DNA of 64,000 bases from Runella slithyformis DSM 19594 (GTDB taxonomy: Bacteria > Bacteroidota > Bacteroidia > Cytophagales > Spirosomataceae): assembly GCF_000218895.1 (NCBI RefSeq), contig NC_015703.1:2369001-2433000 (forward strand). Reading direction: 5' to 3'. Below, in pieces: positions 53,158 through 64,000 of the stretch. The translations under genes and the position numbers were made by a program. Each line of letters begins with the position of its first letter. Positions within the stretch are counted from its first letter, which is position 1. A model generated the notes under the pieces. The model had not been told where the DNA came from. It did not search any database and saw only the letters and a list, made by a program, of their open reading frames with translations.

Positions 53158-53820
53158 ATGATTTTCCTGCAAGAACTTACCTCTGCCGATACCTTTGAAT
53201 GGTTTAATAAACTTCCGGAAAAGTTTTTCGTCCGACTTCTGGTCGATCTGTTGACGGTCACTGTGTTGATCCGCCTTATTTACTATCGAATTTACCGCCG
53301 TACCGACCTGTTTTTGACCTTTTTTGGCTTCAATTTGATCATTTTTCTCATCACATATCTGCTGAATAAAGTACAGATGTCGATGGGAGCGGCTTTTGGA
53401 TTATTCGCGGTTTTTTCCATGCTCCGCTACCGTACCGAAGGGCTTTCGGCCAAAGATATGACCTATCTTTTCATCGTCATTTCGCTGGGACTTATCTCGG
53501 CCATTATCAAAGGAAGTTGGGATGAACTGGGTTTGGTCAATGGCATGATCGTGCTGGCTGTGTGGTTGTTGGAAGGCAATTGGCTCATCAAACGGGAACT
53601 CACCAAAAACGTTCAGTACGATAAAATAGAGCTGATTGTTCCCGAGCGCCGTGCCGAGCTTATCCGCGACCTCCGCGCCCGTACCGGGCTGGACATTCAT
53701 CGGGTAGAGGTTCAAACCATGGATTTCCTGCGGGATTCGGCCCTTATCATGATCTTTTACTACCAAACCAAAACTAAAAATGAGCAGAAATCCGAAGAAA
53801 CTGTTTTGGAAAATGTGTGA
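53158..53820 (+). CDS. DUF4956 membrane protein
   Basis: A 220-aa inner-membrane protein. Four to five hydrophobic helices lie in residues about 27-150, around the conserved motif GLFAVFSMLRYRTEGLSAKDMTYLFIVI, which is typical of DUF4956. The C-terminal 70 residues are a soluble alpha/beta part. DUF4956 proteins are often encoded next to VTC and CotH genes (family knowledge) and could be a channel or membrane partner for the polymer. The ATG at 53158 is preferred over a TTG at 53104, which would overlap the VTC gene. Confidence 0.85.
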   Translation: MIFLQELTSADTFEWFNKLPEKFFVRLLVDLLTVTVLIRLIYYRIYRRTDLFLTFFGFNLIIFLITYLLNKVQMSMGAAFGLFAVFSMLRYRTEGLSAKDMTYLFIVISLGLISAIIKGSWDELGLVNGMIVLAVWLLEGNWLIKRELTKNVQYDKIELIVPERRAELIRDLRARTGLDIHRVEVQTMDFLRDSALIMIFYYQTKTKNEQKSEETVLENV

Positions 53821-53830
53821 TGCTGACAGT

Positions 53831-54517
53831 ATGAGCGATTCACTCGCAAAGCGTTTGAGAAGAGGCGTGTGTTATTTGCTCATGTTATTTCTTTTTCCAT
53901 TGTTGGGCCATTCACAGGCCGCTGATATCGGCCTGTGGGCAGGGGCGGGAGTGGAAAAGAAGATCAACAAAAAGTTTTCGGTCAATGTAAACGTGCAATC
54001 CCGTTTTACGGACAATGTTTCCGTGCTCAAGGCCTATCTGGGGGAAGTCGGACTTTCCTATAAACTCAATAAGCACTGGGAAGTAAGCGGGTATTATCGC
54101 TACATCGCGCGGCGAAAGAAGAATGAAGACAAAACGGGCTATGAATACCGCTCCTACCATCGTTTTTATGCCGATTTAGCCTATGACCGCAAGCTTTGGA
54201 AACTGAAATTTGATTATCGTTTGCGGTATCAGAATCAGTTTCAGGACGATGAGAGCGCCTCGCAAAACAGCAGCAGCTACGTACGCAACAAGTTTGAACT
54301 CTCATATCCTAACAAGTCGCGCTTTACGCCTTACGTTTCGACCGACGTTTTTTACGAAATAGGCAATGGTTTTGACCAAATGAGAAACAAAGCCGGCATT
54401 GAAATTTTGCTCAATAAGCATAACAAGTTAGACTTTTCAGGCTTTACCGATTACCGCCTGACGGGCAGTCAGGAAAATCGTTTTCTGATTGGAGTGGGGT
54501 ATAAAGTCAAATTTTAG
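53831..54517 (+). CDS. DUF2490 outer-membrane beta-barrel protein
   Basis: A 228-aa protein with a signal peptide (about residues 1-29, ending GHSQA) and a mature region of alternating beta strands: GLWAGAGVEKKINKKFSVNV, YKLNKHWEVSGYYRYI, LKFDYRLRYQNQF and a last strand FLIGVGYKVKF with terminal Phe. This fits DUF2490, a family of predicted outer-membrane barrels. In-frame ATGs at 53780 and 53813 overlap the upstream gene; 53831 gives the most normal signal peptide. It closes the CotH/VTC/DUF4956 operon and is followed by a terminator at 54523. Confidence 0.8.
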   Translation: MSDSLAKRLRRGVCYLLMLFLFPLLGHSQAADIGLWAGAGVEKKINKKFSVNVNVQSRFTDNVSVLKAYLGEVGLSYKLNKHWEVSGYYRYIARRKKNEDKTGYEYRSYHRFYADLAYDRKLWKLKFDYRLRYQNQFQDDESASQNSSSYVRNKFELSYPNKSRFTPYVSTDVFYEIGNGFDQMRNKAGIEILLNKHNKLDFSGFTDYRLTGSQENRFLIGVGYKVKF

Positions 54518-54522
54518 TTTCT

Positions 54523-54570
54523 GTCCCTGATTCGGGCTAACAGTTTATCCCGAATCAGGGACTTTTCTGT
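54523..54570. terminator. bidirectional terminator
   Basis: GTCCCTGATTCGGG (54523-54536) and CCCGAATCAGGGAC (54549-54562) are exact complements, followed by TTTTCTGT on the plus strand. It ends the DUF2490 gene; the coaX stop codon lies inside the right arm. Confidence 0.85.
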
Positions 54571-55331
54571 TTGACCTTTTCGCCAATGATGCGCAGGCCG
54601 TCGAGGGTCAGGCTGCGATTTACTTCTACAAATTCGCCGTGCAGGGTGTCAATGATGGATGAAAGCCCGCCCGTGGCGAGTGCGATACAATCGCCGTCGA
54701 GCTCGCGGCGGATGCGCGTCACCATGCCGCGCACCAGACTTTCATAGCCCAGTAAGATACCTGCCTGAATGGCATGGGTCGTATTTTTGCCAATGGCTGA
54801 TTCGGGCAGTTGCAAAGGTACTTCCGGCAGCTGGGCGGTGTTGGAAAACAACGCTTTAACGGCTGTTTTCAACCCCGGGGCAATGGCTACGCCCAGAATA
54901 CGCCCGTCGGCCGAAACCGTTGTAAAGGTCAGGGCCGTTCCGAAGTCTACCACTACCGCATTTCGGTTGTATTTGGTAAATGCCGCCACAGCATTGGCCA
55001 CGAGGTCGCTGCCGATCTCGTGCGGGTGGTCTATTTCCACTTTAAGGCCCGGGTAGCTATCCGGCCCAACGACCACGGGAGGCTCGCCGAAAAGATTGGT
55101 CAGCATGGTCCGTAAAATAGGCGTAAGCGGGGGTACCACGCTGCTTAATACCGTAATGATCACTTCGCTTAAGGCCAGATCAGCCTCTAAAAAATGAAGG
55201 CGCAGTTTACTTTCAAAATAATTAGGAGATTCATCCGGCAGCGAACGCGTCCGAAAGATATGCGTCCATTCTTCGTTTTGCCAAATTCCGAAAACAGTGT
55301 CAGTATTGCCTGTATCAACGGCTAAGAGCAT
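54555..55331 (-). CDS. coaX: type III pantothenate kinase
   Basis: A 258-aa cytosolic enzyme of the ASKHA fold that phosphorylates pantothenate in the first step of coenzyme A synthesis, with a monovalent cation. MLLAVDTGNTDTVFGIW is the PHOSPHATE-1 motif with the catalytic Asp6. HEIGSDLVANAVAAF carries the second substrate-binding Asp and AVVVDFGTALTF is the next motif; LATGGLSS is the C-terminal adenosine loop. Length is typical. It converges on the DUF2490 gene. The 234-base gap to the GH2 gene on the other strand holds both promoters but no exact TAnnTTTG. Confidence 0.95.
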   Translation of the reverse strand: MLLAVDTGNTDTVFGIWQNEEWTHIFRTRSLPDESPNYFESKLRLHFLEADLALSEVIITVLSSVVPPLTPILRTMLTNLFGEPPVVVGPDSYPGLKVEIDHPHEIGSDLVANAVAAFTKYNRNAVVVDFGTALTFTTVSADGRILGVAIAPGLKTAVKALFSNTAQLPEVPLQLPESAIGKNTTHAIQAGILLGYESLVRGMVTRIRRELDGDCIALATGGLSSIIDTLHGEFVEVNRSLTLDGLRIIGEKVKQKSP

Positions 55332-55562
55332 GATATACTGTGAGTTAGGAGGGGGTGATGTTTGTTGATATAAAAAGGCTGAAAGAACGTAATCATGGTA
55401 TTACACATTTTTGGTGCCTGATTTTCGATGAACGATTTAGGTCAGCGGAAGCAGGTATCCAATATTCGGTTGTCTTTTTTCGTTGACTTTCTATTGGTTC
55501 GGCCAAAAGTCCTTTATTTTGTGAAACTGAATTGCGTTCTGAAAATTCTAATCCGCTATTGA

Positions 55563-58967
<3,405 letters not shown>

Positions 58968-58970
58968 AAA

Positions 58971-59000
58971 CAAAAAAGTCGGGGAAACCCGACTTTTTTG
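58971..59000. terminator. bidirectional terminator
   Basis: CAAAAAAGTCGGG (58971-58983) and CCCGACTTTTTTG (58988-59000) pair fully around a GAAA tetraloop. It serves the GH2 gene and the convergent M16 protease. Confidence 0.9.
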
Positions 59001-59029
59001 TTTTTAACGAACAGCGTGTTTTAACGAGC

Positions 59030-61834
59030 TTACTTTTTCTCGGGCAATAGGACCGCTTTGATAAAGTTGGCGTCGTTCAGGTACTTATTCGCGGTGGCTT
59101 TGGTACTGGCTACGGTCACTTTATTGAGTTGTTTTTCCCAATCCAACACCGATTTAGGATCTTCGCCTTTGGTGTAGGCATCAATGAGCTGGTTTTGCCA
59201 GAAGCCGTTCTCTTTTAACTGAACTTCGGTAGCGCGGCGGGTTTCGGCTTTAAACTTATCAATGTCGGCCTGCGTAGCGCCGTTTTTCTTGATTTCGTCA
59301 ATGACGGCCAAAGTTTTGGTCGCCAATTCTTCGACTCGCTCAGGACCGGTGCCGTAACCGATGCGGAAGCTGTAACGCGGTGCCGGAATCTTGCTGTAAG
59401 AAGCGCGGGCTCCGATGCCGTACACGCCGCTTTCTTTTTCACGAATCACTTCGATCAACTTAATATTCAGGATTTCTTCCAGCGCATCGATCTGCCAGTT
59501 GTTGTCGTCATTGTATTCATAATCACCGCTGTATACGAGCGTGGCCTGGCTTTTTTGCTCAATACCCTTGTATACTTTTTTGTCAACTTTTCCTTTCGGC
59601 GCACGAATGCCTAAATCGCGGAATGATTCTTTTTTGCCCTGCGCCGGCAAAACCGCGAGGTATTTTTCGAGCAAAGGTTTGAGTTGGTCAACTTTAAAAG
59701 AACCCGTAAAGAAGAACGTAAAATCAGACGCATCGGCAAAACGCTCTTTGTAAATTTCAAAGGCGCGGTCGGCATTGACCATATCCCAACGCTCTACGCT
59801 GATGGGCAGGCGACGGAAATTGTAATTGCCCAACACCGCATTCAACGTATCCTGAAACACCATTTCGGGCGAAGGCGAAGCTTTCATGTTTTGGATGGCC
59901 GAGCGCTGCGTAGCCATGAAACCTTTGATCACTTCGTTGTCTTTGCGAGGCTTGGTAAAGTAGGCATAGATCAGTTGCATGGCAGTCTCAATATCTTTGG
60001 GACTGCTGCTGCCGGAGAAGCCTTCTTCGTTTTCGCCGACAAAGGGGCTGATGTTCACCACTTTTCCCGTCAGGTATTTTTTGAGGGCGGTTTGGTTGAA
60101 TTCGCCCACGCCGCTTTCTTCCACGACGGCATCCGAAAGACCGGCACTCATAAAATCTTTGTCAGAATACAGTGACGTACCTCCCTGGCTGCGGGCACCG
60201 ATGAGGATCTCATCGTTTTTAAATTCCGTGGGTTTCAACACCACTTTTACGCCGTTGCTCAAGGTCAGCTCTGTAACGCCGAGTTCGGCGATTACCTTCG
60301 TTGAGGTCGTACGACCGGCAGCAGGTAAGTTTTCAACCAATGGCTTATTGATCACTTTATCCTCGTACGCGGTCACGCCTTTTCCGGCACCGTTGATCCA
60401 TTCCAAAATTTTAGCTTCGGTCGGCAATTTATCTTTGTCTTTTTCCGACGCCATGATGATGACGGTGCGGTTGTCGGGCGTAAGGTACTTCGCGGCCAAG
60501 GCATTTACTTCTTCGATCCTGATGCCGTCGAGTTGCTCTTTGACAAATTCGTAGTAAAACTCGATGCCGGTAGCGGGCGTCTCTTCCAGGAAGTGATTCA
60601 TGTATTCATTGACATACCCGGCCGACTTTGACTTGTCTTTTTCTTTGAAACGCTTTTCAACGCCGGTCAAAAATTGCATTTTGGTACGATCCAATTCTGT
60701 GACCGTGAATCCGAAATTTTTAGCCCGAATCCCTTCATCCAATACGGCTTTGAGGGCCATTTCGAGGTTGCCGTCTTTGGCTACCGCAATATTGCTGAAT
60801 GAGTCGTAATCGCCGATGAAGCCACCGTAGCCGGCACCGCCAAACAGAAAAGGAGGATTGGCCTGTTGGGTAAGCTCCTGTAAACGAGCCTGCAACATTT
60901 GGTTGAATAGGTTACGTTTGATGGTTTCGCGGGAATCGTTCAGGGTCTTTTCTTCGGCTTTCGGCAACTTTGTTACCACCTGAGCGATCATGTAAGGTTG
61001 CTCTGGGTCGGTCACGATTGCCACGCGGGTGCCTTTAAAATCAGCCACGGGATATTTGCCCAATGGTTTAGGCTTTACGGCTTTCGGGATAGCACCAAAA
61101 CGCTGTTTGATAGTTTTTTCGACTTGGTCGATGTCAAAATCACCCACCGCGATCACCGCCTGCAAGTCCGGACGGTACCATGTTTTGTAGAAATTGCGGA
61201 TGGTTTCGTGCGTGAAGTTTTTGAGAATGTCTTCCGTTCCGATCACGGTACGTTTTCCATATTTAGAATCACCGACCAGAATAGGCAGCCACTTATCACG
61301 CATGCGTTGCTGAGCGCCTTTTCCACCACGCAACTCTTCCAGAATCACCCCACGCTCTTTGTCAATTTCGGCACCTTCCATGGTGATGTTGTGCGCCCAA
61401 TCTTCCAGTACGACAAAGGCTTTGTTGAAGATGTCGGCCGAGTCGGTCGGTACCGGAAGTTGGTATACGGTTTGGTCCTGTCCGGTGAAGGCATTCAGGT
61501 CGTCACCAAACTTGATACCGGCGCGTTGGAGGTAGCTCACCAGTTCATTTTTAGGGAAATTTTTGGTGCCGTTAAACGCCATATGTTCTGTAAAGTGCGC
61601 CAGCCCGTTTTCTTTGTCCTCTTCCTGAATGGCTCCCACTTTATTGACCAGGTAGAGTTCGGCGCGTTTCTTGGGTTCTTCGTTTTTGCGGATGTAGTAA
61701 GTCATGCCGTTGGGCAGTTTTCCATAGCGGACTTTCGGGTCAAACGGAATGGGTTTTTTTAGGTCGCTTTGGGAAAAGGCGACATTTGCCCAGCCGAAAA
61801 CTACCATAAATAATAGTAACTTTGTTTGTTTCAT
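59030..61834 (-). CDS. M16 family zinc metalloprotease
   Basis: A 934-aa pitrilysin-type protease with a signal peptide (about residues 1-22, ending AFSQS), so it acts in the periplasm. The inverted zinc motif HFTEH (His80, Glu83, His84) is intact and the third ligand lies in the region DKERGVILEELRGG. Two M16 halves are present: an active N-terminal half (about 30-470) and an inactive C-terminal half (about 510-930), the usual clam-shell that digests peptides. Length is normal for the large Bacteroidota form. It stands alone and converges on the GH2 gene. Confidence 0.94.
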   Translation of the reverse strand: MKQTKLLLFMVVFGWANVAFSQSDLKKPIPFDPKVRYGKLPNGMTYYIRKNEEPKKRAELYLVNKVGAIQEEDKENGLAHFTEHMAFNGTKNFPKNELVSYLQRAGIKFGDDLNAFTGQDQTVYQLPVPTDSADIFNKAFVVLEDWAHNITMEGAEIDKERGVILEELRGGKGAQQRMRDKWLPILVGDSKYGKRTVIGTEDILKNFTHETIRNFYKTWYRPDLQAVIAVGDFDIDQVEKTIKQRFGAIPKAVKPKPLGKYPVADFKGTRVAIVTDPEQPYMIAQVVTKLPKAEEKTLNDSRETIKRNLFNQMLQARLQELTQQANPPFLFGGAGYGGFIGDYDSFSNIAVAKDGNLEMALKAVLDEGIRAKNFGFTVTELDRTKMQFLTGVEKRFKEKDKSKSAGYVNEYMNHFLEETPATGIEFYYEFVKEQLDGIRIEEVNALAAKYLTPDNRTVIIMASEKDKDKLPTEAKILEWINGAGKGVTAYEDKVINKPLVENLPAAGRTTSTKVIAELGVTELTLSNGVKVVLKPTEFKNDEILIGARSQGGTSLYSDKDFMSAGLSDAVVEESGVGEFNQTALKKYLTGKVVNISPFVGENEEGFSGSSSPKDIETAMQLIYAYFTKPRKDNEVIKGFMATQRSAIQNMKASPSPEMVFQDTLNAVLGNYNFRRLPISVERWDMVNADRAFEIYKERFADASDFTFFFTGSFKVDQLKPLLEKYLAVLPAQGKKESFRDLGIRAPKGKVDKKVYKGIEQKSQATLVYSGDYEYNDDNNWQIDALEEILNIKLIEVIREKESGVYGIGARASYSKIPAPRYSFRIGYGTGPERVEELATKTLAVIDEIKKNGATQADIDKFKAETRRATEVQLKENGFWQNQLIDAYTKGEDPKSVLDWEKQLNKVTVASTKATANKYLNDANFIKAVLLPEKK

Positions 61835-62007
61835 GGAATCTTTAAAGTTTAGTGAAAAATTGAAGTTGAAGGTAAAACAAGTTTTTTACGTACATGTTTA
61901 CAAATTATTGTGGATAAGTGGTTAAAATCAAGGTTCGGTGCTGAAAAACGATTTTGGCTTCAATTATAAAACGAAAAAATTAGTTTTTGGCAAGAAATAG
62001 TGATTTA

Positions 62008-62622
62008 ATGTTATTTGACGATAGTTATCAAACAATAGCCACACCTGTAGAGGGTTTATTTCGCGACCGTGGAAGTAAGTTTTTGGCGTTCGCGTATCCG
62101 ATCCAAAACGAAGAGGATGTAAAACGTTTGCTTCTGACCTTACGTGAATTACACCCCAAAGCCAACCATCATTGCTTTGCCTATCGGCTGGGATTGGACC
62201 GTTCCAACTTCCGCGCCAATGATGACGGAGAGCCGTCCGGTTCCGCCGGTAAGCCTATTTTAAATACGCTTTATGCCCATGACCTGACCAATCTTTTGGT
62301 GGTGGTGGTGCGGTACTTCGGCGGTACATTGCTCGGGGTGCCGGGTTTGATCAATGCCTATAAAGCGGCCACGGAAGAGGCGCTTGCCCAAGCCCAAATT
62401 GTGACCAAACACGTACGCGATGTGTATACGCTGACGTACCCGTACGAACAGATGAATGAGGTCATGAAAGTCATAAAAATGTTTGACCTAACGCCCCAAA
62501 AACAACAGTTTGACAACGAGTGCACTCTCCAAATCGAAATCCGTAAAACACTGCTTAACCAAGTTTTGGGAAAGCTGGAAAAGATCGAAGCATTGCAACT
62601 GGATTTTGAAGAAACGATTTAA
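62008..62622 (+). CDS. YigZ/IMPACT family protein
   Basis: A 204-aa cytosolic protein of the YigZ (UPF0029/IMPACT) family. The N-terminal domain has GSKFLAFAYPIQNEEDVK, then ANHHCFAYRLG and DDGEPSGSAGKPIL, and VVVVRYFGGTLLGVPGLINAYKAATEEAL, the hallmark block of the family. A ferredoxin-like DUF1949 C-terminal domain follows (about 135-204, LTYPYEQMNEVMKVIK). The family is linked to translation control, but its exact bacterial role is unsettled. The ATG at 62008 is preferred to a TTG at 61987. Confidence 0.92.
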   Translation: MLFDDSYQTIATPVEGLFRDRGSKFLAFAYPIQNEEDVKRLLLTLRELHPKANHHCFAYRLGLDRSNFRANDDGEPSGSAGKPILNTLYAHDLTNLLVVVVRYFGGTLLGVPGLINAYKAATEEALAQAQIVTKHVRDVYTLTYPYEQMNEVMKVIKMFDLTPQKQQFDNECTLQIEIRKTLLNQVLGKLEKIEALQLDFEETI

Positions 62623-62640
62623 TGGAAACTTCAGAAAAAA

Positions 62641-63111
62641 TCATTTGCCAAACTTTACAGAATACGAAAACGAAGGTAAAACCGGAAAAAGAGCCACTGA
62701 CTTCATAATGTCTGTTTTGCCAAATGCCATAGGAATTGCTTTCAGCCGCTCAATGGGGATGTCTATTAAGCCTATTACTTTTTGAGAACTGGGGGTTACG
62801 ACCGGGGTTTGCAGTTCAGTAGGACTCAGCAATACCTGAAGAAAGGGTTCACGAGGATTAAGCGGCAAGTTCTTGGGTCGGTACCCTGCAAATGAAACCT
62901 GAAGCCGTGTGCTGCCGGCGGGTACATGAATGCTGAAAAAACCGTATTTGTTGCTGACCGTTCCCATGTTTTTGTTGAGCACGATGTTTGCCACTATCAA
63001 TACTTCTCCCGAAAGGCTGTCTCTGACATAGCCGTTGCAGGTAATGCTTTGACCCATAAGGGGCAGCGCAACAATAATCTATAACCCAATAATTGTGAAA
63101 GTCTTAGCCAT
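62641..63111 (-). pseudogene. decayed TonB-receptor N-terminus with amber codon
   Basis: From ATG 63111 the frame reads a signal peptide MAKTFTIIGL, then an in-frame TAG (63079-63081), then IIVALPLMGQ and a CarboxypepD_reg domain (NGYVRDSLSGEVLIVANIVL, NKYGFFSIHVPAG). It then reaches the linker and plug start of a TonB-dependent receptor, VIGLIDIPIERLKAIPM ... DIMKSVALFP, where it diverges and stops at 62641. The rest of the plug and the barrel are missing. A shorter open frame from the ATG at 63057 (138 aa) would lack a signal peptide. The stop codon in the signal and the lost C-terminus make it a pseudogene. Confidence 0.75.
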
Positions 63112-63319
63112 AATAATAAGTAAACAAGCACCACACGGCGGCAATACGGTGCCGGCGGTGTTTTATCCCGTATAATTGCCCATAATTTGGATGCAAGTAA
63201 AAACAAAAAGCTACCTCTTTGAAAAAATATACTTTACCTCTCTTATTACTTATTTGGTGACATTGTCATACTCTTGATTTATGGAAAATTTAGTATGATG
63301 GTGCTTAGTAAAAATGGTA

Positions 63320-63958
63320 TTAGAAATATAAACCTGTTGTGAGAAACAAGCCCGCAGGATAAGAACCGGCAAAATTTAGTAAACGTGCTGAAACAAAATT
63401 GGGAACAGTAAACGAATAAGTTATGCCTGTTCTGAGACTTAATTTTTTACTTAACTTGATAGGTACTTGGCAAGTGATGATACCACCCCAATTGATAGAA
63501 CGGTACGTATCAAAGCCAGAAGGAGGCGGATTTTTAGTATTGGTACCATCACTGGCCTTGCTGGTTGTGTATTCTCTCAACTTGTATTCGCTCAATACAC
63601 CTGCACCAATTATTATTTTGTCCCTCAAAACAAGCCTTTTGCAACTTACTGAGGCGCTTAAAAAATTAATATTTGTACTTCCACCATTGAGCAGATTGGT
63701 AGCCAATGTACGATAACTTAGCCCGTATGAAAGAGTATTTTTGCGCCCTACGGTGTGAGAATACACAACCCCGATTTGAGGCCGCCAAGCTATACTATTT
63801 CCATCTACCCGCAAGGTTGTGGTGGGTCCATAACCTATTTCTACTCCCCATTTGTGGCGAAGCAGCGAATCAGTAGCTTGGGCTTTGGCGTTTGTTTGTA
63901 ATAGACAAAAACAGAAAATACAAGAGATAGAAAACGAGGACTTGAAAATAGCAGACAT
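63320..63958 (-). CDS. predicted outer-membrane beta-barrel protein
   Basis: A 212-aa protein with a signal peptide (about residues 1-26, ending AKAQA) and a barrel-like mature part with strands WGVEIGYGPTTTLRV, QIGVVYSHTV, NTLSYGLSYRTLAT, LRTGITYSFTVPN and a terminal Tyr-Phe (TTGLYF). No named family was recognised. It is more AT-rich than most genes of the window. The 208 bases between it and the receptor remnant hold a GC-rich patch (63130-63160) but no clear signal. Confidence 0.65.
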   Translation of the reverse strand: MSAIFKSSFSISCIFCFCLLQTNAKAQATDSLLRHKWGVEIGYGPTTTLRVDGNSIAWRPQIGVVYSHTVGRKNTLSYGLSYRTLATNLLNGGSTNINFLSASVSCKRLVLRDKIIIGAGVLSEYKLREYTTSKASDGTNTKNPPPSGFDTYRSINWGGIITCQVPIKLSKKLSLRTGITYSFTVPNFVSARLLNFAGSYPAGLFLTTGLYF

Positions 63959-64000
63959 AGATACAAGATGTAATGAATAAACAAGAATTGAATTGGTGGT

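Overview
The window looks like a stretch of chromosome from a Bacteroidota bacterium of the Cytophagales, most like Runella and other Spirosomaceae (inference from gene content, not a database match). The signs are a fused SecDF, type IX secretion (T9SS) C-terminal sorting domains of types A and B, a GldA-type ABC ATPase, an ECF sigma/FecR pair with an STN-domain protein, CarboxypepD_reg domains, a DUF2807 protein, a DUF4301 protein, the pheT - coiled coil - zapA - rny order, and TAnnTTTG -7 promoter elements. No rRNA, tRNA, CRISPR array, insertion sequence or prophage was found.

Layout. 1-8.1 kb: tagaturonate reductase, a DUF1684 protein, a small two-gene nucleotidyltransferase cassette, then pheT, a coiled-coil protein, zapA and rny. 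8.2-19.9 kb: acyl-CoA thioesterase and S41 protease (minus strand), polA, a small lipoprotein, a small exported protein just ahead of secDF, and an amino acid permease. 19.9-24.4 kb: a beta-barrel protein and a three-gene minus-strand operon of ECF sigma factor, FecR anti-sigma factor and an STN/surface-repeat protein. 24.7-30.8 kb: fatty acid desaturase, CHAP-domain lipoprotein, a TPR gene broken by two frameshifts inside identical 102-bp repeats, remnants of small genes, and a DUF2807 lipoprotein. 30.9-37.4 kb: ileS and a histidine kinase/LytTR two-component system. 37.4-45.6 kb: an AT-rich gap, a secreted metallophosphatase and an 828-aa T9SS protein that share one Ig-like module, with a Nudix hydrolase and a DUF4301 protein between them. 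45.7-50.6 kb: GldA-like ATPase, an outer-membrane protein, ribBA, and a T9SS type B surface protein. 50.9-54.5 kb: a tight operon CotH - VTC-type polyphosphate polymerase - DUF4956 membrane protein - DUF2490 barrel. 54.5-64 kb: coaX, a GH2 beta-galactosidase with a lysine-rich tail, an M16 protease, a YigZ-family protein, a decayed TonB-receptor remnant and a beta-barrel protein.

Most of the window is housekeeping with ordinary cell-envelope genes. The parts that most deserve a second look are the sigma/FecR operon that lacks a TonB receptor, the CotH/VTC/DUF4956/DUF2490 operon, the small exported protein in front of secDF, the frameshifted identical TPR repeats, and the Ig-like module shared by two secreted proteins. 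Many convergent gene pairs are separated by clear bidirectional hairpin terminators.
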